Of a stretch of 60,525 nt of DNA, positions 26,448 to 36,512 are shown piece after piece. The stretch is taken from assembly GCA_001770935.1 (NCBI GenBank), contig MESI01000062.1, forward strand, positions 1 through 60,525. The letters run 5' to 3'. The translations under genes and the position numbers were made by a program. Position 1 is the first letter of the stretch, and the number at the start of each line of letters is the position of its first letter. Origin of the DNA: Burkholderiales bacterium RIFCSPLOWO2_12_FULL_61_40 (GTDB lineage: Bacteria; Pseudomonadota; Gammaproteobacteria; Burkholderiales; Burkholderiaceae_C). Under the pieces are notes generated by a model. That model worked only from the letters and a program-made list of their open reading frames with translations. It did not search any database and was not told where the DNA came from.

Positions 26448-27979
26448 ACCTGTTCCCCTGCCGTCTTGGCGTTGTAGTCCTGCAAGGCACGTTGCGCCTG
26501 GATGCGGTCTGAAAACGGATACTTGACCCCCGCAATCTCTTGCGTTTCTTCATGCCCTTTTCCCGCCAGCAAGACCACATCACATGCATCGGCCCGCTGG
26601 ACGGCCTCGGCAATCGCCATGGCCCGGTCCACCTGTACATCCACCACACCGTTGTGCGGCAAACCCAGCAGGATCTGCGCAATGATGGCTTCCGGTTTTT
26701 CGCTGCGCGGGTTGTCACTGGTCACCAGGACTTGGTCTGCCTGCCGTGCGGCGATCGCGCCCATCAAAGGCCGTTTGGCGCTGTCACGGTCACCGCCGCA
26801 GCCAAATACGCACCACAAACGACCGCCACGTTGCTCGGCCAGAGGGCGCAGGGCCGCGAGCGCCTGCCCCAGCGCATCCGGGGTATGGGCATAGTCCACA
26901 GCGACCAAAGGCTGGCTTTCACCCCCCAGGCACTCCATGCGTCCGGGCACAGGGTGCAATTGGCTGCATGCCTCCACCGCCTCTTGCAAAGACACCCCCA
27001 AGCTGCGCATTGCAGCCAGCACACCCAGCAAATTTGCAACGTTGTAGGTGCCAATCATCCGGGTGGAAAGAACCACGCTGGTGTCGCCTTCCACCACATC
27101 AAAACGCAAACCCAGCGAACCATGGGCGATGTTTTGCGCCCGTAGACGCGCTGCGCGCTGCGTCGACACCGTCCAGACCTCCTGGGTGCTGGACTCCAGT
27201 GTGGCCGCCAATGCCGCGCCATACGCGTCATCGACGTTAAGCACCACGCTGTCCAGGCCTGGCCAGGCAAACAATTTGCGCTTGGCCGCCCAATAGGTTT
27301 CCATGCTGCCGTGGTAGTCCAGATGGTCCTGGGTGAAATTGGTGAACACGGCAACCCGGACCCGGGTGCCATTCAACCGGTGCTCTTCAATGCCGATGGA
27401 CGAGGCTTCGATGGCACAGGCGCCCAAACCGTCATCGACAAACCGGCGCAGAGTTCGCTGCAGCAACACCGGGTCCGGGGTTGTCAGTCCGGTAGCGGTC
27501 ACTCCTGCCGCCGCCTGTCCAGGCATTGCACCGGGCACAGGCGGGCGCCCCACACCCAGGGTGCCAATCACGCCACAAGGAATGGCTGCGGTTGTTGGCA
27601 ATGCAGACAATGCCTGTGCCAGCCACCAGGCGGTCGATGTTTTCCCGTTGGTCCCCGTGACAGCCACCACCGCCAACTGGTGGGACGGATTTCCAAAATA
27701 CTCGGAAGCGATCACACCCGTGTCCGTTTTCAAACCGGTATAACCGGCGATGGTTTCCGCTTCAAATGCAAATGGCGCAGCGCCAGCCGCTTCCACCAGA
27801 CATGCGCTGGCACCCAGCCCCAATGCACCGGGCACAAATTGCCGTCCATCCACCGCGGTGCCCGGCCAGGCAATGAATCCATCGCCAGGCGTCAGCTTGC
27901 GGCTGTCGGCGCAAAGGCTGCCTGCAACCCGTTGCTGCAACCACAGGGCCGCCTGCATGGGAGTGTGGAATTCTTGCAT
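26444..27979 (-). CDS. murE: UDP-N-acetylmuramoyl-L-alanyl-D-glutamate--2,6-diaminopimelate ligase MurE
   Basis: A 511-residue Mur ligase. VTGTNGKTSTAWW is the ATP loop, and TSDNPRSEKP carries the DNPR motif that selects meso-diaminopimelate rather than lysine, so the wall is DAP-type. DYAHTPDAL is a conserved ADP-contact motif. The N-terminal domain begins with the short substrate motif ADSRKLTPGDGFIAWPG. Its ATG shares one base with the ftsI stop (TGATG). Confidence 0.97.
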   Translation of the reverse strand: MQEFHTPMQAALWLQQRVAGSLCADSRKLTPGDGFIAWPGTAVDGRQFVPGALGLGASACLVEAAGAAPFAFEAETIAGYTGLKTDTGVIASEYFGNPSHQLAVVAVTGTNGKTSTAWWLAQALSALPTTAAIPCGVIGTLGVGRPPVPGAMPGQAAAGVTATGLTTPDPVLLQRTLRRFVDDGLGACAIEASSIGIEEHRLNGTRVRVAVFTNFTQDHLDYHGSMETYWAAKRKLFAWPGLDSVVLNVDDAYGAALAATLESSTQEVWTVSTQRAARLRAQNIAHGSLGLRFDVVEGDTSVVLSTRMIGTYNVANLLGVLAAMRSLGVSLQEAVEACSQLHPVPGRMECLGGESQPLVAVDYAHTPDALGQALAALRPLAEQRGGRLWCVFGCGGDRDSAKRPLMGAIAARQADQVLVTSDNPRSEKPEAIIAQILLGLPHNGVVDVQVDRAMAIAEAVQRADACDVVLLAGKGHEETQEIAGVKYPFSDRIQAQRALQDYNAKTAGEQV

Positions 27980-29715
27980 CAGAAACTTTCCTCCACCGCT
28001 TCAGCCACGACCTGGGGACGCACCGCCATGTCCGGCTGCACCCCCAGCATGCGCAGGGTTTGTTGCACGGTTTCACTGAATACCGGTGCCGCGACATCCC
28101 CGCCAAAATACTTGCCATTGCTGGGCTCGTCAATCATCACCGCCACCACGATGCGCGGGTTATCGATGGGCGCCACACCAACAAAGAAGCCGCGGTATTT
28201 CTTGTCCGCATAGCCACGCCCTTCCTGTTTGTGTGCGGTACCGGTTTTGCCGCCCACCGAGTACCCCATGGTCTGCGCTTTGGGCGCCGTACCGCCGGGG
28301 CCGGTGACCAGGTGCAGCATGTTCAAAACGGCGTGTGCATTTTTCTCATTCATCACCTGCACACCGGAAACCTGTTCGGGGGCCTTCAGCAGCGTTACGG
28401 GCACCAGTTCCCCGCCACGCGCAAACACACTGTAGGCACGCGCCAGTTGAAACAGGCTGGTCGACAGGCCATAGCCATAACTCATGGTGGCCTGCTCGAT
28501 CGGGCGCCAGGTTTTGTACGCGCGCAAACGCCCGCTGACCACGCCGGGAAAAGGCACTTGCGGCTTTTGCCCCAGCCCGATCTGGCTGAACATTTCCCAC
28601 ATTTCGCGGGGCTGCATCTGCATGGCCATTTTTACTGTCCCGACATTGCTGGACTTCTGAATGACCTCGTTCACCGTCAACGGTCCGTGCGGGTGTGCAT
28701 CGGTGATGGTGGAGCCACCAACCGAGATATGCCCAGGTGCCGTCTGGATCACCGTCTCCGGCCTGACCAAGCCCTTTTCCAGAGCCAGCGCAATCACAAA
28801 GGGCTTCATGGTCGAGCCCGGTTCAAAGGTGTCGGTGAGCGCCCGGTTGCGTAACTGCGCGCCGGTCAAGTTGGCGCGCTTGGCCGGAGAGTAACTCGGG
28901 TAGTTGGCCAAGGCCAATACTTCTCCGGTGAGCACGTCCAGGACCACCACGCTGCCGGCTTTGGCCTTGTGGTCCAGCACCGCGTCACGCAGCTTCTGAT
29001 ATGCAAAAAACTGCACCTTGCTGTCAATGCTGAGTTGCAGATCGCGGCCATCCACCGGAGGTATTTGCTCCCCCACGTCCTCTACCACCCGTCCAAGCCG
29101 GTCCTTGATCACGCGGCGTGAACCGCTGTGCCCGGCAAGGTCCTTGTTGAAAGTCAGTTCCACCCCTTCCTGGCCCTTGTCTTCCACGTTGGTGAACCCG
29201 ACCACATGCACGGCGGATTCCCCTTCGGGGTATTCACGCTTGTATTCCTTACGCTGGTAAATGCCTTTGATGTTCAGGGCGCTGATTTGCTTGGCCGTGT
29301 CAACGTCCACCTGGCGCTTGAGCCAAACAAAGGTTTTGTCCTCGTTTTCCAGCTTTCTGGACAGGTCGGACGCAGTCATCTCCAGCAGTTTGGCCAGTTT
29401 TTTCAACTGCACTTTGTCAAATTCAACGTCTTCCGGTATCGCCCAAATACTGGGGGCCGGCACGCTGGATGCAAGGATCAAACCATTGCGGTCCAGAATC
29501 CTGCCACGGTTGGCGGGCAAATCCAGAGTACGTGCAAAGCGCACCTCGCCTTGGCGCTGGAAGAAATCATTGGCGACAACCTGAATATAGGCAGCCCGCG
29601 CGGCGAGCCCCACAAAGGCAAGCGCAATGGCGCCAACGACAAACTTGCTGCGCCAAACCGGCGTACGGCTGGCCAGCAAAGGGCTGGAGGTGTACTGAAT
29701 GCTCCTGCTGCTCAA
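27979..29715 (-). CDS. ftsI: Septal peptidoglycan transpeptidase FtsI (PBP3)
   Basis: A 578-residue class B penicillin-binding protein that crosslinks septal peptidoglycan. One membrane anchor lies at residues about 24-46, followed by the pedestal domain. Transpeptidase motifs are GSTMKP (catalytic Ser), KSSNVGTV (SXN) and GGKTGTAHK (KTG). The only start compatible with the upstream gene is a TTG that overlaps the ftsL stop (TTGA), so initiation is probably weak and coupled to ftsL translation. Confidence 0.96.
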   Translation of the reverse strand: MSSRSIQYTSSPLLASRTPVWRSKFVVGAIALAFVGLAARAAYIQVVANDFFQRQGEVRFARTLDLPANRGRILDRNGLILASSVPAPSIWAIPEDVEFDKVQLKKLAKLLEMTASDLSRKLENEDKTFVWLKRQVDVDTAKQISALNIKGIYQRKEYKREYPEGESAVHVVGFTNVEDKGQEGVELTFNKDLAGHSGSRRVIKDRLGRVVEDVGEQIPPVDGRDLQLSIDSKVQFFAYQKLRDAVLDHKAKAGSVVVLDVLTGEVLALANYPSYSPAKRANLTGAQLRNRALTDTFEPGSTMKPFVIALALEKGLVRPETVIQTAPGHISVGGSTITDAHPHGPLTVNEVIQKSSNVGTVKMAMQMQPREMWEMFSQIGLGQKPQVPFPGVVSGRLRAYKTWRPIEQATMSYGYGLSTSLFQLARAYSVFARGGELVPVTLLKAPEQVSGVQVMNEKNAHAVLNMLHLVTGPGGTAPKAQTMGYSVGGKTGTAHKQEGRGYADKKYRGFFVGVAPIDNPRIVVAVMIDEPSNGKYFGGDVAAPVFSETVQQTLRMLGVQPDMAVRPQVVAEAVEESF

Positions 29716-30008
29716 GGATCTACTCCCTTGCTTGCAGCGTCCAAGGCGGTATAACCCACATAGGTGGTGATGCCAGGTGTGGCCTGGCGCATCAGCAATT
29801 TGTCCTTGGCCAGGCGCTCCACGCGCGCCGGGGTGGCCTGGGCACGTTTCTCCACCTGCAGGCGCTCATATTCCGTCTCCAGGCGACGCGCCTCGCTGCG
29901 CGCCTTGTCCAACTCGGTAAACAGCCTGCGCGAGTCGTACTGCACCCCTACCAGGTACAAGGCACTGGCAACCACCGCCAACAGCAAGACCAGATTCAAA
30001 CGCATCAT
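29712..30008 (-). CDS. ftsL: Cell division protein FtsL
   Basis: A 98-residue bitopic divisome protein. One membrane helix is at residues about 4-22 ([19 protein letters not shown]), then a coiled coil with repeating Arg/Glu/Leu ([20 protein letters not shown]), which pairs with FtsB. Two consecutive ATG codons overlap the rsmH stop. The size and position between rsmH and ftsI are standard. Confidence 0.95.
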   Translation of the reverse strand: MMRLNLVLLLAVVASALYLVGVQYDSRRLFTELDKARSEARRLETEYERLQVEKRAQATPARVERLAKDKLLMRQATPGITTYVGYTALDAASKGVDP

Positions 30009-30946
30009 GCCGCCGTCCTCTGCGCTACCCGCATGATGGCGCTTCGAGCCCGTTTGTTTGCACTCACCTCGGCGGCACTTGGCTTGACACGGTCCAATGC
30101 TTTGAGCTTCATGACCTTGGGCGCTGCAAAAGGAGCGCGCCGGTCGTATTCGTCGCGCGAGTGCTTTGCAATGAACTGCTTGACGATGCGGTCTTCCAGC
30201 GAGTGAAAACTGATAACCGCCAGGCGTCCACCGGGTTGCAGCACCTCCAGGCTCGCTTCTAGCGCCTGTTGCAACTCTTCAAGCTCGGCGTTGATGAAAA
30301 TCCGAAAAGCCTGAAATGTGCGCGTTGCAGGGTTCTGGCCCGGCTCGCGGGTTTTGACCGTGTCAGCCACGAGTTGGGCCAGCTCGGTGGTGGTTGAAAT
30401 TGGGCCCCTTTCCTGTCGGCGAGCAACAATCGCCTTTGCAATGGGGCCAGCAAACCGTTCTTCACCATAGTCACGTATCACCTCCGCTATTGCGCCTACC
30501 TCGGCATCTACCAGCCACTGCGCAACGCTCTCGCCGCGCGTGGTGTCCATCCGCATATCTAGCGGTCCGTCAAATCGAAAGCTGAATCCACGCTGCGGGT
30601 TGTCAATTTGGGGGGAGCTCACCCCCAAATCCATCAAAATCCCGGCCACGCTGCCTGTCGGCAATTCACGCAAATGCGAGAACCCTTCGTGGCGAATGGA
30701 AAAACGCCCATCCTGGATGGTTCCGGCCTGGGCCACTGCATCGGGGTCGCGGTCGAAAGCGATCAACCGACCTGCCGCCGAAAGCCGGGACAGAATCAGG
30801 GAAGAATGGCCGCCACGGCCATAGGTCGCGTCAACGTAGGTGCCTGCGCTGGATGACTCAGGCGCGTCCGGGGCATTGTTAAACAGAGCATCCACTGCCT
30901 CCGTTAACAATACAGTGGAGTGATTCCATGCAGCGTCCACTGGCAC
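30005..30946 (-). CDS. rsmH: 16S rRNA (cytosine(1402)-N(4))-methyltransferase RsmH (MraW)
   Basis: A 313-residue SAM-dependent methyltransferase acting on C1402 in the ribosomal P site. [13 protein letters not shown] opens the protein and [16 protein letters not shown] is the SAM loop. [19 protein letters not shown] and [14 protein letters not shown] are diagnostic. The start is GTG with AAGG upstream, four bases after the mraZ stop. Confidence 0.97.
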   Translation of the reverse strand: MPVDAAWNHSTVLLTEAVDALFNNAPDAPESSSAGTYVDATYGRGGHSSLILSRLSAAGRLIAFDRDPDAVAQAGTIQDGRFSIRHEGFSHLRELPTGSVAGILMDLGVSSPQIDNPQRGFSFRFDGPLDMRMDTTRGESVAQWLVDAEVGAIAEVIRDYGEERFAGPIAKAIVARRQERGPISTTTELAQLVADTVKTREPGQNPATRTFQAFRIFINAELEELQQALEASLEVLQPGGRLAVISFHSLEDRIVKQFIAKHSRDEYDRRAPFAAPKVMKLKALDRVKPSAAEVSANKRARSAIMRVAQRTAA

Positions 30947-30949
30947 ACC

Positions 30950-31387
30950 TTAAAAGGAAAAATCTTTGAAGACGTCAGGCATTTCACCCTGCATCGCCTT
31001 CGCCTCTTGGGCGTCATAGGTCGCCTTGTCCCACAACTCAAAATGGTTGCCCATACCCAGCAACATGGTGTCCTTGGCAATCCCTGCCGCCTCGCGCAAC
31101 TCAGGCGACACCAACACCCGCCCCGTGGCGTCGATTTCCACATCCATGGCGTTGCCCAAAAAAATGCGCTTCCACCACTGGGCGGACATGGGCAAGGCCG
31201 CAATACGCTCCCGGAATTTTTCCCACTCGGGCCGAGGGAACACCATCAGGCAGCCGTGCGGGTGCTTGGTGATGGTGAGTTGGCCCGCAGCGGTGGCACT
31301 CAAGACGTCACGGTGCCGGGTCGGCACGGAAAGCCGCCCTTTGGCATCCAGACTGAGAGATGAGGCCCCTTGGAACACGAAATGCAC
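30950..31387 (-). CDS. mraZ: Transcriptional regulator MraZ
   Basis: A 145-residue protein with two AbrB-like half-repeats, each with a DAKGRL-type turn: [16 protein letters not shown] (about residue 12) and [17 protein letters not shown] (about residue 86). It forms a ring-shaped oligomer that binds tandem repeats upstream of its own gene and controls the dcw operon. It begins with GTG. A four-repeat operator lies 38-71 bp upstream of the start. Confidence 0.97.
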   Translation of the reverse strand: MHFVFQGASSLSLDAKGRLSVPTRHRDVLSATAAGQLTITKHPHGCLMVFPRPEWEKFRERIAALPMSAQWWKRIFLGNAMDVEIDATGRVLVSPELREAAGIAKDTMLLGMGNHFELWDKATYDAQEAKAMQGEMPDVFKDFSF

Positions 31388-31424
31388 CTATTTTGCGGAA
31401 AAGCAAGAATTCAGCAAAATAATG

Positions 31425-31458
31425 GCACTTTCCTCCACCAAATTGCACTTTTTTGCAC
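31425..31458 (-). promoter_or_regulatory. MraZ operator: four GTG[C/G] repeats at exact 10-bp period
   Basis: On the minus strand, GTGC, GTGC, GTGG and GTGC start exactly 10 bp apart (plus-strand positions 31455-58, 31445-48, 31435-38, 31425-28). The spacers are A/T- or A/G-rich. MraZ rings are known to bind tandem GTGG-type repeats with one-turn spacing, so this is the expected autoregulatory site of the dcw operon. Confidence 0.85.
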
Positions 31459-31610
31459 TGTATCAGCAAAAGCAAAGCTTGCAAGGGGCTTGCAAGAACT
31501 TTTTTCCAATGAAATCAAGGACTTAGAAGCTCTTTTTCAGGCTAGGTAAACCGGAAAATCGTTCTAAAATAAGGACTTAGCACACGTTATGAATGTGATG
31601 CTTGAAGGAA

Positions 31611-31626
31611 GGCGGCTACCGCCGCC
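31611..31626 (-). terminator. Hairpin just downstream of hslU
   Basis: GGCGGC, a 4-nt loop and GCCGCC form a perfect 6-bp stem nine bases past the hslU stop. On the minus strand it is followed by TTCCTTC, not a full T run, so termination strength is uncertain. The remaining 150 bp before the MraZ operator hold nothing else recognisable. Confidence 0.45.
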
Positions 31627-31634
31627 TGAAATGA

Positions 31635-32969
31635 TTACAAAATGTAACGCGAAAGATCTTCGTTCTGGCTCAATTCACCCAAACGGGCATCCACATAGGG
31701 TCCGTCGATGGAAATGGTTTTCCCGGACAGCGCGGCGGCATCAAAGCTGACATCGTCCAGCAAGCGCTCCATGACCGTGGCCAAACGGCGCGCTCCGATA
31801 TTCTCAGTACGCTCGTTCACGTCAAACGCAATTTGCGCGAGCCGTGTAATACCCTGGGCGGTGAATTCAAGGGTCACATTTTCGGTCGCCAGCAGGGCTT
31901 GGTACTGTTTCACCAGCGACGCATGGGTCTGCGTCAGTATCGCCTCAAAGTCCTGCACCGACAGGGATTGCAATTCCACCCGGATGGGGAAGCGTCCCTG
32001 CAATTCAGGAATCAGGTCGCTGGGCTTGCTCAGATGGAAAGCGCCGGAAGCCACGAACAAAATATGGTCCGTTTTGACCATGCCATACTTGGTCGACACC
32101 GTGGTGCCCTCCACCAGCGGCAGTAAATCGCGCTGCACGCCCTGGCGCGACACCTCGGCTCCACTGCCCTCGCTGCGGGAGGTGACCTTGTCGATTTCGT
32201 CGATAAACACAATGCCGCTTTGCTCCAGCATGTGCAAGGCCTGGGTTTTGATTTCCTCTTCATTGACCAGTTTGGCGGCTTCTTCATCCACCAGGACCTT
32301 GAGAGCCTCCGTAATCTTCAGTTTTCGGGTTTGTTTCTTGTTTTGCCCCATCTGGCCAAACATTCCGCGCAACTGCTCGGTCATCTCCTCCATGCCGGGT
32401 GGCCCCATCACCTCCAATTGCGGTGCCGATGCGGCCACCTCGATCTCGATTTCGCGCTCGGCCAACTGGCCTTCGCGCAGTTTCTTGCGAAAGTTCTGGC
32501 GTGCGGTGCTCTCAGGCGTATCGGCCGCCTGCACCACTCCGAATTCGACGCGGGCCGGCGGAATCAAGATGTCCAAAATCCGGTCCTCGGCGGCGTCTTC
32601 GGCGCGTGCGCGCACCTTGCGTTTTTCCGCTTCGCGCATTTGCTTCACCGCCACATCCGCCAGATCCCGGATGATGGAGTCCACGTCTTTGCCCACGTAA
32701 CCGACTTCGGTGAACTTGGTCGCCTCCACCTTGATGAAAGGTGCATCTGCCAGACGGGCCAAGCGACGCGCAATCTCGGTTTTTCCGACACCCGTGGGCC
32801 CGATCATCAGAATATTTTTGGGTGTGATTTCTACCCGCAAACCGGGCTCCACCTGCTGCCTGCGCCAACGATTGCGCAAGGCAATGGCTACCGCACGTTT
32901 GGCCTGGTTTTGGCCCACGATGTGTTTATCGAGCTCAACAACAATTTCCTGGGGGGACAATGGGTGCAT
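31635..32969 (-). CDS. hslU: ATP-dependent protease ATPase subunit HslU
   Basis: A 444-residue AAA+ unfoldase that feeds substrates to HslV. Walker A is GPTGVGKTE (about residues 56-64) and Walker [11 protein letters not shown]. The sensor-2 region is [19 protein letters not shown]. The C-terminus SRYIL is the tail that docks into HslV pockets. The I-domain insertion spans residues about 110-240. I chose the ATG at 32969 ([20 protein letters not shown]), the family start. It sits 13 bp after hslV. Confidence 0.98.
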   Translation of the reverse strand: MHPLSPQEIVVELDKHIVGQNQAKRAVAIALRNRWRRQQVEPGLRVEITPKNILMIGPTGVGKTEIARRLARLADAPFIKVEATKFTEVGYVGKDVDSIIRDLADVAVKQMREAEKRKVRARAEDAAEDRILDILIPPARVEFGVVQAADTPESTARQNFRKKLREGQLAEREIEIEVAASAPQLEVMGPPGMEEMTEQLRGMFGQMGQNKKQTRKLKITEALKVLVDEEAAKLVNEEEIKTQALHMLEQSGIVFIDEIDKVTSRSEGSGAEVSRQGVQRDLLPLVEGTTVSTKYGMVKTDHILFVASGAFHLSKPSDLIPELQGRFPIRVELQSLSVQDFEAILTQTHASLVKQYQALLATENVTLEFTAQGITRLAQIAFDVNERTENIGARRLATVMERLLDDVSFDAAALSGKTISIDGPYVDARLGELSQNEDLSRYIL

Positions 32970-32982
32970 ATTCTTGGGACTG

Positions 32983-33528
32983 TCAAAGTTGCTCAATGGT
33001 GTGGTGCATATTGGTGTAAATGCACAATTCACCGGCGATTTCCAGAGACTTTTTCACAATATCGGGGGCCGACAACTCCGTGTTGTTCAAGAGCGCAACG
33101 GCTGCAGCCTGCGCATAGGCGCCGCCTGAGCCGATGGTCACAATGCCATTTTCCGGCTCCAGAACGTCGCCATTGCCCGTGATGATGAGGGAAGCCTCCT
33201 GATCGGCCACGGCCAGCATGGCCTCCAGGCGGCGCAACACCCTGTCTGTCCGCCAGTCCTTGGTCAGTTCAATGGCGGCGCGTACCAGGTGCCCCTGGTG
33301 CTTTTCCAGCTTGGCTTCAAATCGCTCAAACAAGGTGAAAGCGTCTGCGGTTGCACCGGCAAAGCCAGCCAGAACCTTGCCGTGGTACAGCTTGCGCACC
33401 TTGCGGGCTGTCCCTTTGACAACGATATTGCCCAAAGTGACCTGCCCATCCCCGCCAATCGCTACGGAATAGCCCTCGGGTGTTTTGCGTCGCACGCTGA
33501 TGATGGTGGTGCCGTGAAATTGTTCCAT
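32983..33528 (-). CDS. hslV: ATP-dependent protease peptidase subunit HslV
   Basis: A 181-residue proteasome-like N-terminal Thr peptidase. The sequence [10 protein letters not shown] places the mature catalytic Thr after a short propeptide (Thr7 or the adjacent Thr). [10 protein letters not shown] and [11 protein letters not shown] are conserved active-site loops. Length is normal. With HslU it degrades misfolded proteins and regulatory substrates in the cytoplasm. Confidence 0.98.
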   Translation of the reverse strand: MEQFHGTTIISVRRKTPEGYSVAIGGDGQVTLGNIVVKGTARKVRKLYHGKVLAGFAGATADAFTLFERFEAKLEKHQGHLVRAAIELTKDWRTDRVLRRLEAMLAVADQEASLIITGNGDVLEPENGIVTIGSGGAYAQAAAVALLNNTELSAPDIVKKSLEIAGELCIYTNMHHTIEQL

Positions 33529-33595
33529 GAAGTCCTAGGTTCGGGTGAATACCCAAAAAGCAAGTGTGAGTATAAAAAGCCCCGAGACCCATTGG

Positions 33596-35380
33596 CTAAA
33601 TAGGCCTGGGAAGCACGCGCGCGTGTTCATTGATACCAATCACATTGAAAAATGCGGCCACCAGGCGGTGGACATTCTGAAACTGCACTTGGCAGCCTTC
33701 TGTCTGACGCAGAGCGACCCAATTGAGGATGCTGCCGGCCGCCGAAAAATCGACGCGCACCAAGCCTTGGCAAGACACCACAATCCGGTCCCCGCCATGG
33801 GGCGCACCATTGGCAAAAGCCAGTGCCTGCGTGGCATCCCCCAGCACGTCACCCCGCAATTCGAGTGTGATGGCCGGAGCACCGTCCAAACCCACCGGGG
33901 AGGTTGCCGCCTGGCTGAACCCCAAGCCCCGCTCTGCAGGTACCGGGTGAACCTGCCCTCCCTGTATGGCGTTCACATGCTGAAACTGGCAACGCGCGGG
34001 CTCCCACGCGGGTGGCGAAACTTCATAGGTCACGCAATAGTCCAAAGCGCCCAGTTCGAACTCGTCTTGCATCTGCATGGTTCGCAGCGCATTCAGACGC
34101 ACGGTCCACCAAACGGGGTCGATGCTGCGGTCACCCGAGGGCATCATGGCGCGCAAGATTTGCTCCAGTGTGTTCGAACCACTGAAGCTCAGCACCACCG
34201 GCTCATCACACAAACTGCTGAACAGGCCTGCCAACAAAGGCATGGCGTCGGTCGAGATACGTGCAAGGCGGGACCATTCCAAATGCCATGGCATGGGATG
34301 CGCCCCCATCACCTCCCGCAATTGCTCCATGGCCTGGGCATTCAGTTCGGGGGGGCAATCCCATAGGGCATCACTGCGCACGCTGCTGTTAGCGCCAGGC
34401 GGGACGCCATGGGCGGGAGCAGGCGCGGCTACACCACCGCCAGCGGGCAAGCTGTCCTGCAAGTTGCTCCACGCAGGCCTCACACGGTCAAAGCGCATGG
34501 CAAATTCCAGAACTGCACTGTCAAAGCGGGGGCGATTGTTAGTGGCCCGGTAAAAATCCAACAGGGCGCACGCCCAGGAAAGCGCCACATCGGGCTGAAT
34601 GGCATCCCCTCGGAGCGCTTGCAGCAAACCGTTTTCCGCCCCCGTGTCATCTCCGTTGGCAAACCGGATGGCCGCTTCTTCCAATTCGGGGTCCGTTGCC
34701 ATGTCCCCCGCTTCAGCGGCAAACAGCCTTGAAGTGGAAAACCCCATGTCCGGCACCTCAGACCGGTCGGCCAGCACGTCCAGAATAGAGGCTGCAACCC
34801 CATGGCGCGCTCCGACGGGCGGTGCAGGGGCCGAGATATGGGCCATACCGTGGCCCATTTCGGTTTCTACAAATTCTGTGGCACCCACCTGCAAAACCTC
34901 AGCCTGGGTCGTCTCGAAGTGCTTGGTGGTGACCGCTGCAGCGTCCGCCCCGGCCGCCGTTTGTCCTTCGATGGCAGTGGGGCGCGCGGCCGCAAGCACA
35001 TTCGCAGCACCCGCCGCCGCGTCCTGTTTGCCCTTCCACCACTGTTTGGACATCTGGGCTTCGATTTCATCGATTTTTTTGAGGGTGACAGCACGGCCGT
35101 CGGGGTCGGTCGTCATGCTGGTCTGAAAAATCGAGGGCCGCACAACGCCCCCCTTGCCCTCGGAATCCCGGATGCGCAATTTGCGCAATTGGTCGAATTC
35201 ACGCCTGCGGACAAAGTCATTCTGCCGCTTGCGCTCGATCATCGCCTTCAGCGCGTGTTTGTCGTATCCACTCTCTGCCGCTGGCACAGGCTTGTCCAAA
35301 TCCGACCAGTCTTTGGTCGGATTGCGAACAAACAGCGCCATTTTGGACAGCAATCCGGGGCGATCGCTTTTGGTGGCCAT
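33596..35380 (-). CDS. Large protein with C-terminal STAS/MlaB-like domain, function unknown
   Basis: A 594-residue soluble protein. The N-terminal 110 residues are highly charged (MIERKRQNDFVRRREFDQLR, then KKIDEIEAQMSKQWW), followed by an Ala-rich linker. The middle (about 215-330) has a tetratricopeptide-like feel (AAIRFANGDDTGAENGLLQAL, ALSWACALLDFYRATNN). The end (about 340-590) resembles one or two STAS-type folds, with VRVDFSAAGSILNWVALRQ as the typical strand-loop-helix. STAS proteins often act as phosphorylatable antisigma-type switches. It lies between hslV and dksA. I assign no specific role. Confidence 0.6.
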   Translation of the reverse strand: MATKSDRPGLLSKMALFVRNPTKDWSDLDKPVPAAESGYDKHALKAMIERKRQNDFVRRREFDQLRKLRIRDSEGKGGVVRPSIFQTSMTTDPDGRAVTLKKIDEIEAQMSKQWWKGKQDAAAGAANVLAAARPTAIEGQTAAGADAAAVTTKHFETTQAEVLQVGATEFVETEMGHGMAHISAPAPPVGARHGVAASILDVLADRSEVPDMGFSTSRLFAAEAGDMATDPELEEAAIRFANGDDTGAENGLLQALRGDAIQPDVALSWACALLDFYRATNNRPRFDSAVLEFAMRFDRVRPAWSNLQDSLPAGGGVAAPAPAHGVPPGANSSVRSDALWDCPPELNAQAMEQLREVMGAHPMPWHLEWSRLARISTDAMPLLAGLFSSLCDEPVVLSFSGSNTLEQILRAMMPSGDRSIDPVWWTVRLNALRTMQMQDEFELGALDYCVTYEVSPPAWEPARCQFQHVNAIQGGQVHPVPAERGLGFSQAATSPVGLDGAPAITLELRGDVLGDATQALAFANGAPHGGDRIVVSCQGLVRVDFSAAGSILNWVALRQTEGCQVQFQNVHRLVAAFFNVIGINEHARVLPRPI

Positions 35381-35422
35381 AACTGCAGCGTGCTGGAAGT
35401 ACGGCGAAAACGCAGGCCTGGC

Positions 35423-36484
35423 TCAATCCCCAAACATCTTTTGTTTGAGTTCCCGGCGCTGTTGCGCTTCCAGTGACAAGGTTGCGGTGGGGCGTGCCAG
35501 CAAGCGTCCGACGCCAATGGGTTCGCCGGTTTCATCGCAGTAGCCGTAGTCACCTGCATCGATACGGGCAATGGACTGTTCGATCTTTTTCAGCAGTTTG
35601 CGCTCGCGGTCGCGGGTGCGCAATTCCAAGGCATGCTCTTCTTCGATGGTGGCGCGGTCCGCCGGATCGGGCACAACGGAAGTGTCTTCCCGCAGATGCT
35701 CGGTGGTTTCACCCGCATTGCTCAGAATATCCCGCTTAAGGGTGACCAGCTTCAAGCGGAACGCCGCCATTTGCACCTCGTTCATGTATTCCGAGTCGGG
35801 CATGGCCATCAAGTCGGCATCGGTCAGCTCGGCAACGGGCGTTGTTTTCCAGTTGTTGGCGAGTTTTGCGTCTTTTTTGATGGAAGAAGGGGAAGCAGGA
35901 ACAATCACGGAAGTGGGCATGGTTTGGGTATAACTGGCTTTGGCAGCTGTCGAGGCTACGGTTTGCGCCATGGATGGCACGGTCAATTGGGCTAGGCGGG
36001 ACGATGGACGCCCCGCTTTGGCAGGCGCTGCCGCGGGGGCAGGAGCCGCCGGGGCCGGTGTCAGCGGCTTGGCGACTACACTTTTCGTCGGCGCTTTGGT
36101 GTCGGCCTTCACAGTGGATTTTGGCAATATCGGGCTGGCTTTCAAAGGCTTGGGGGTCTCTTTCGCCACGGCAGATGGTTTTTTCTCCGCCTTGGCCGGT
36201 GCTTGGGCAACAGGCTCCGCTACCGATTTGACCGGTTTTGCTGCGGGCTTGACTGCAGGTTTGGCAACCGTCTTCTCTTGGCTCTTGGCTTCTTGGGCCA
36301 AGATGTCATTCCCAGATTTGGATTTCACTTCTTTTCTCCTGGCAGGAGTTTCCTGCGCATGGTCGGTGTCTGCTGCCACTCCACCGCGCGCCTTGGTCAG
36401 CGTGCCTGGTGGAGCTTCTCCGGCGCGCGAGTGTACAGGTTTACCCTTGGAAAAACCCATTAGTTGCAAAATCGAGACAATCAT
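35423..36484 (-). CDS. dksA: DksA-type RNA polymerase-binding transcription factor with long N-terminal extension
   Basis: A 353-residue protein whose last 140 residues are DksA, the secondary-channel factor that works with ppGpp. The coiled-coil tip DPADRA (DXXDXA) is intact and the end is RRELKQKMFGD. The zinc finger is degenerate: YCDETGEP keeps one Cys, and the distal pair is replaced (TATLSLEAQQ), as in zinc-independent forms. The N-terminal 210 residues are a Lys/Ala/Pro-rich, probably disordered tail. The start at 36484 (MIVSILQLMGFSKGK) follows a weak GGA site; 36460 is an alternative. cobW lies 28 bp upstream. Confidence 0.88.
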   Translation of the reverse strand: MIVSILQLMGFSKGKPVHSRAGEAPPGTLTKARGGVAADTDHAQETPARRKEVKSKSGNDILAQEAKSQEKTVAKPAVKPAAKPVKSVAEPVAQAPAKAEKKPSAVAKETPKPLKASPILPKSTVKADTKAPTKSVVAKPLTPAPAAPAPAAAPAKAGRPSSRLAQLTVPSMAQTVASTAAKASYTQTMPTSVIVPASPSSIKKDAKLANNWKTTPVAELTDADLMAMPDSEYMNEVQMAAFRLKLVTLKRDILSNAGETTEHLREDTSVVPDPADRATIEEEHALELRTRDRERKLLKKIEQSIARIDAGDYGYCDETGEPIGVGRLLARPTATLSLEAQQRRELKQKMFGD

Positions 36485-36512
36485 TTGGATTCCAGTCCGA
36501 AAATAACGCCAA

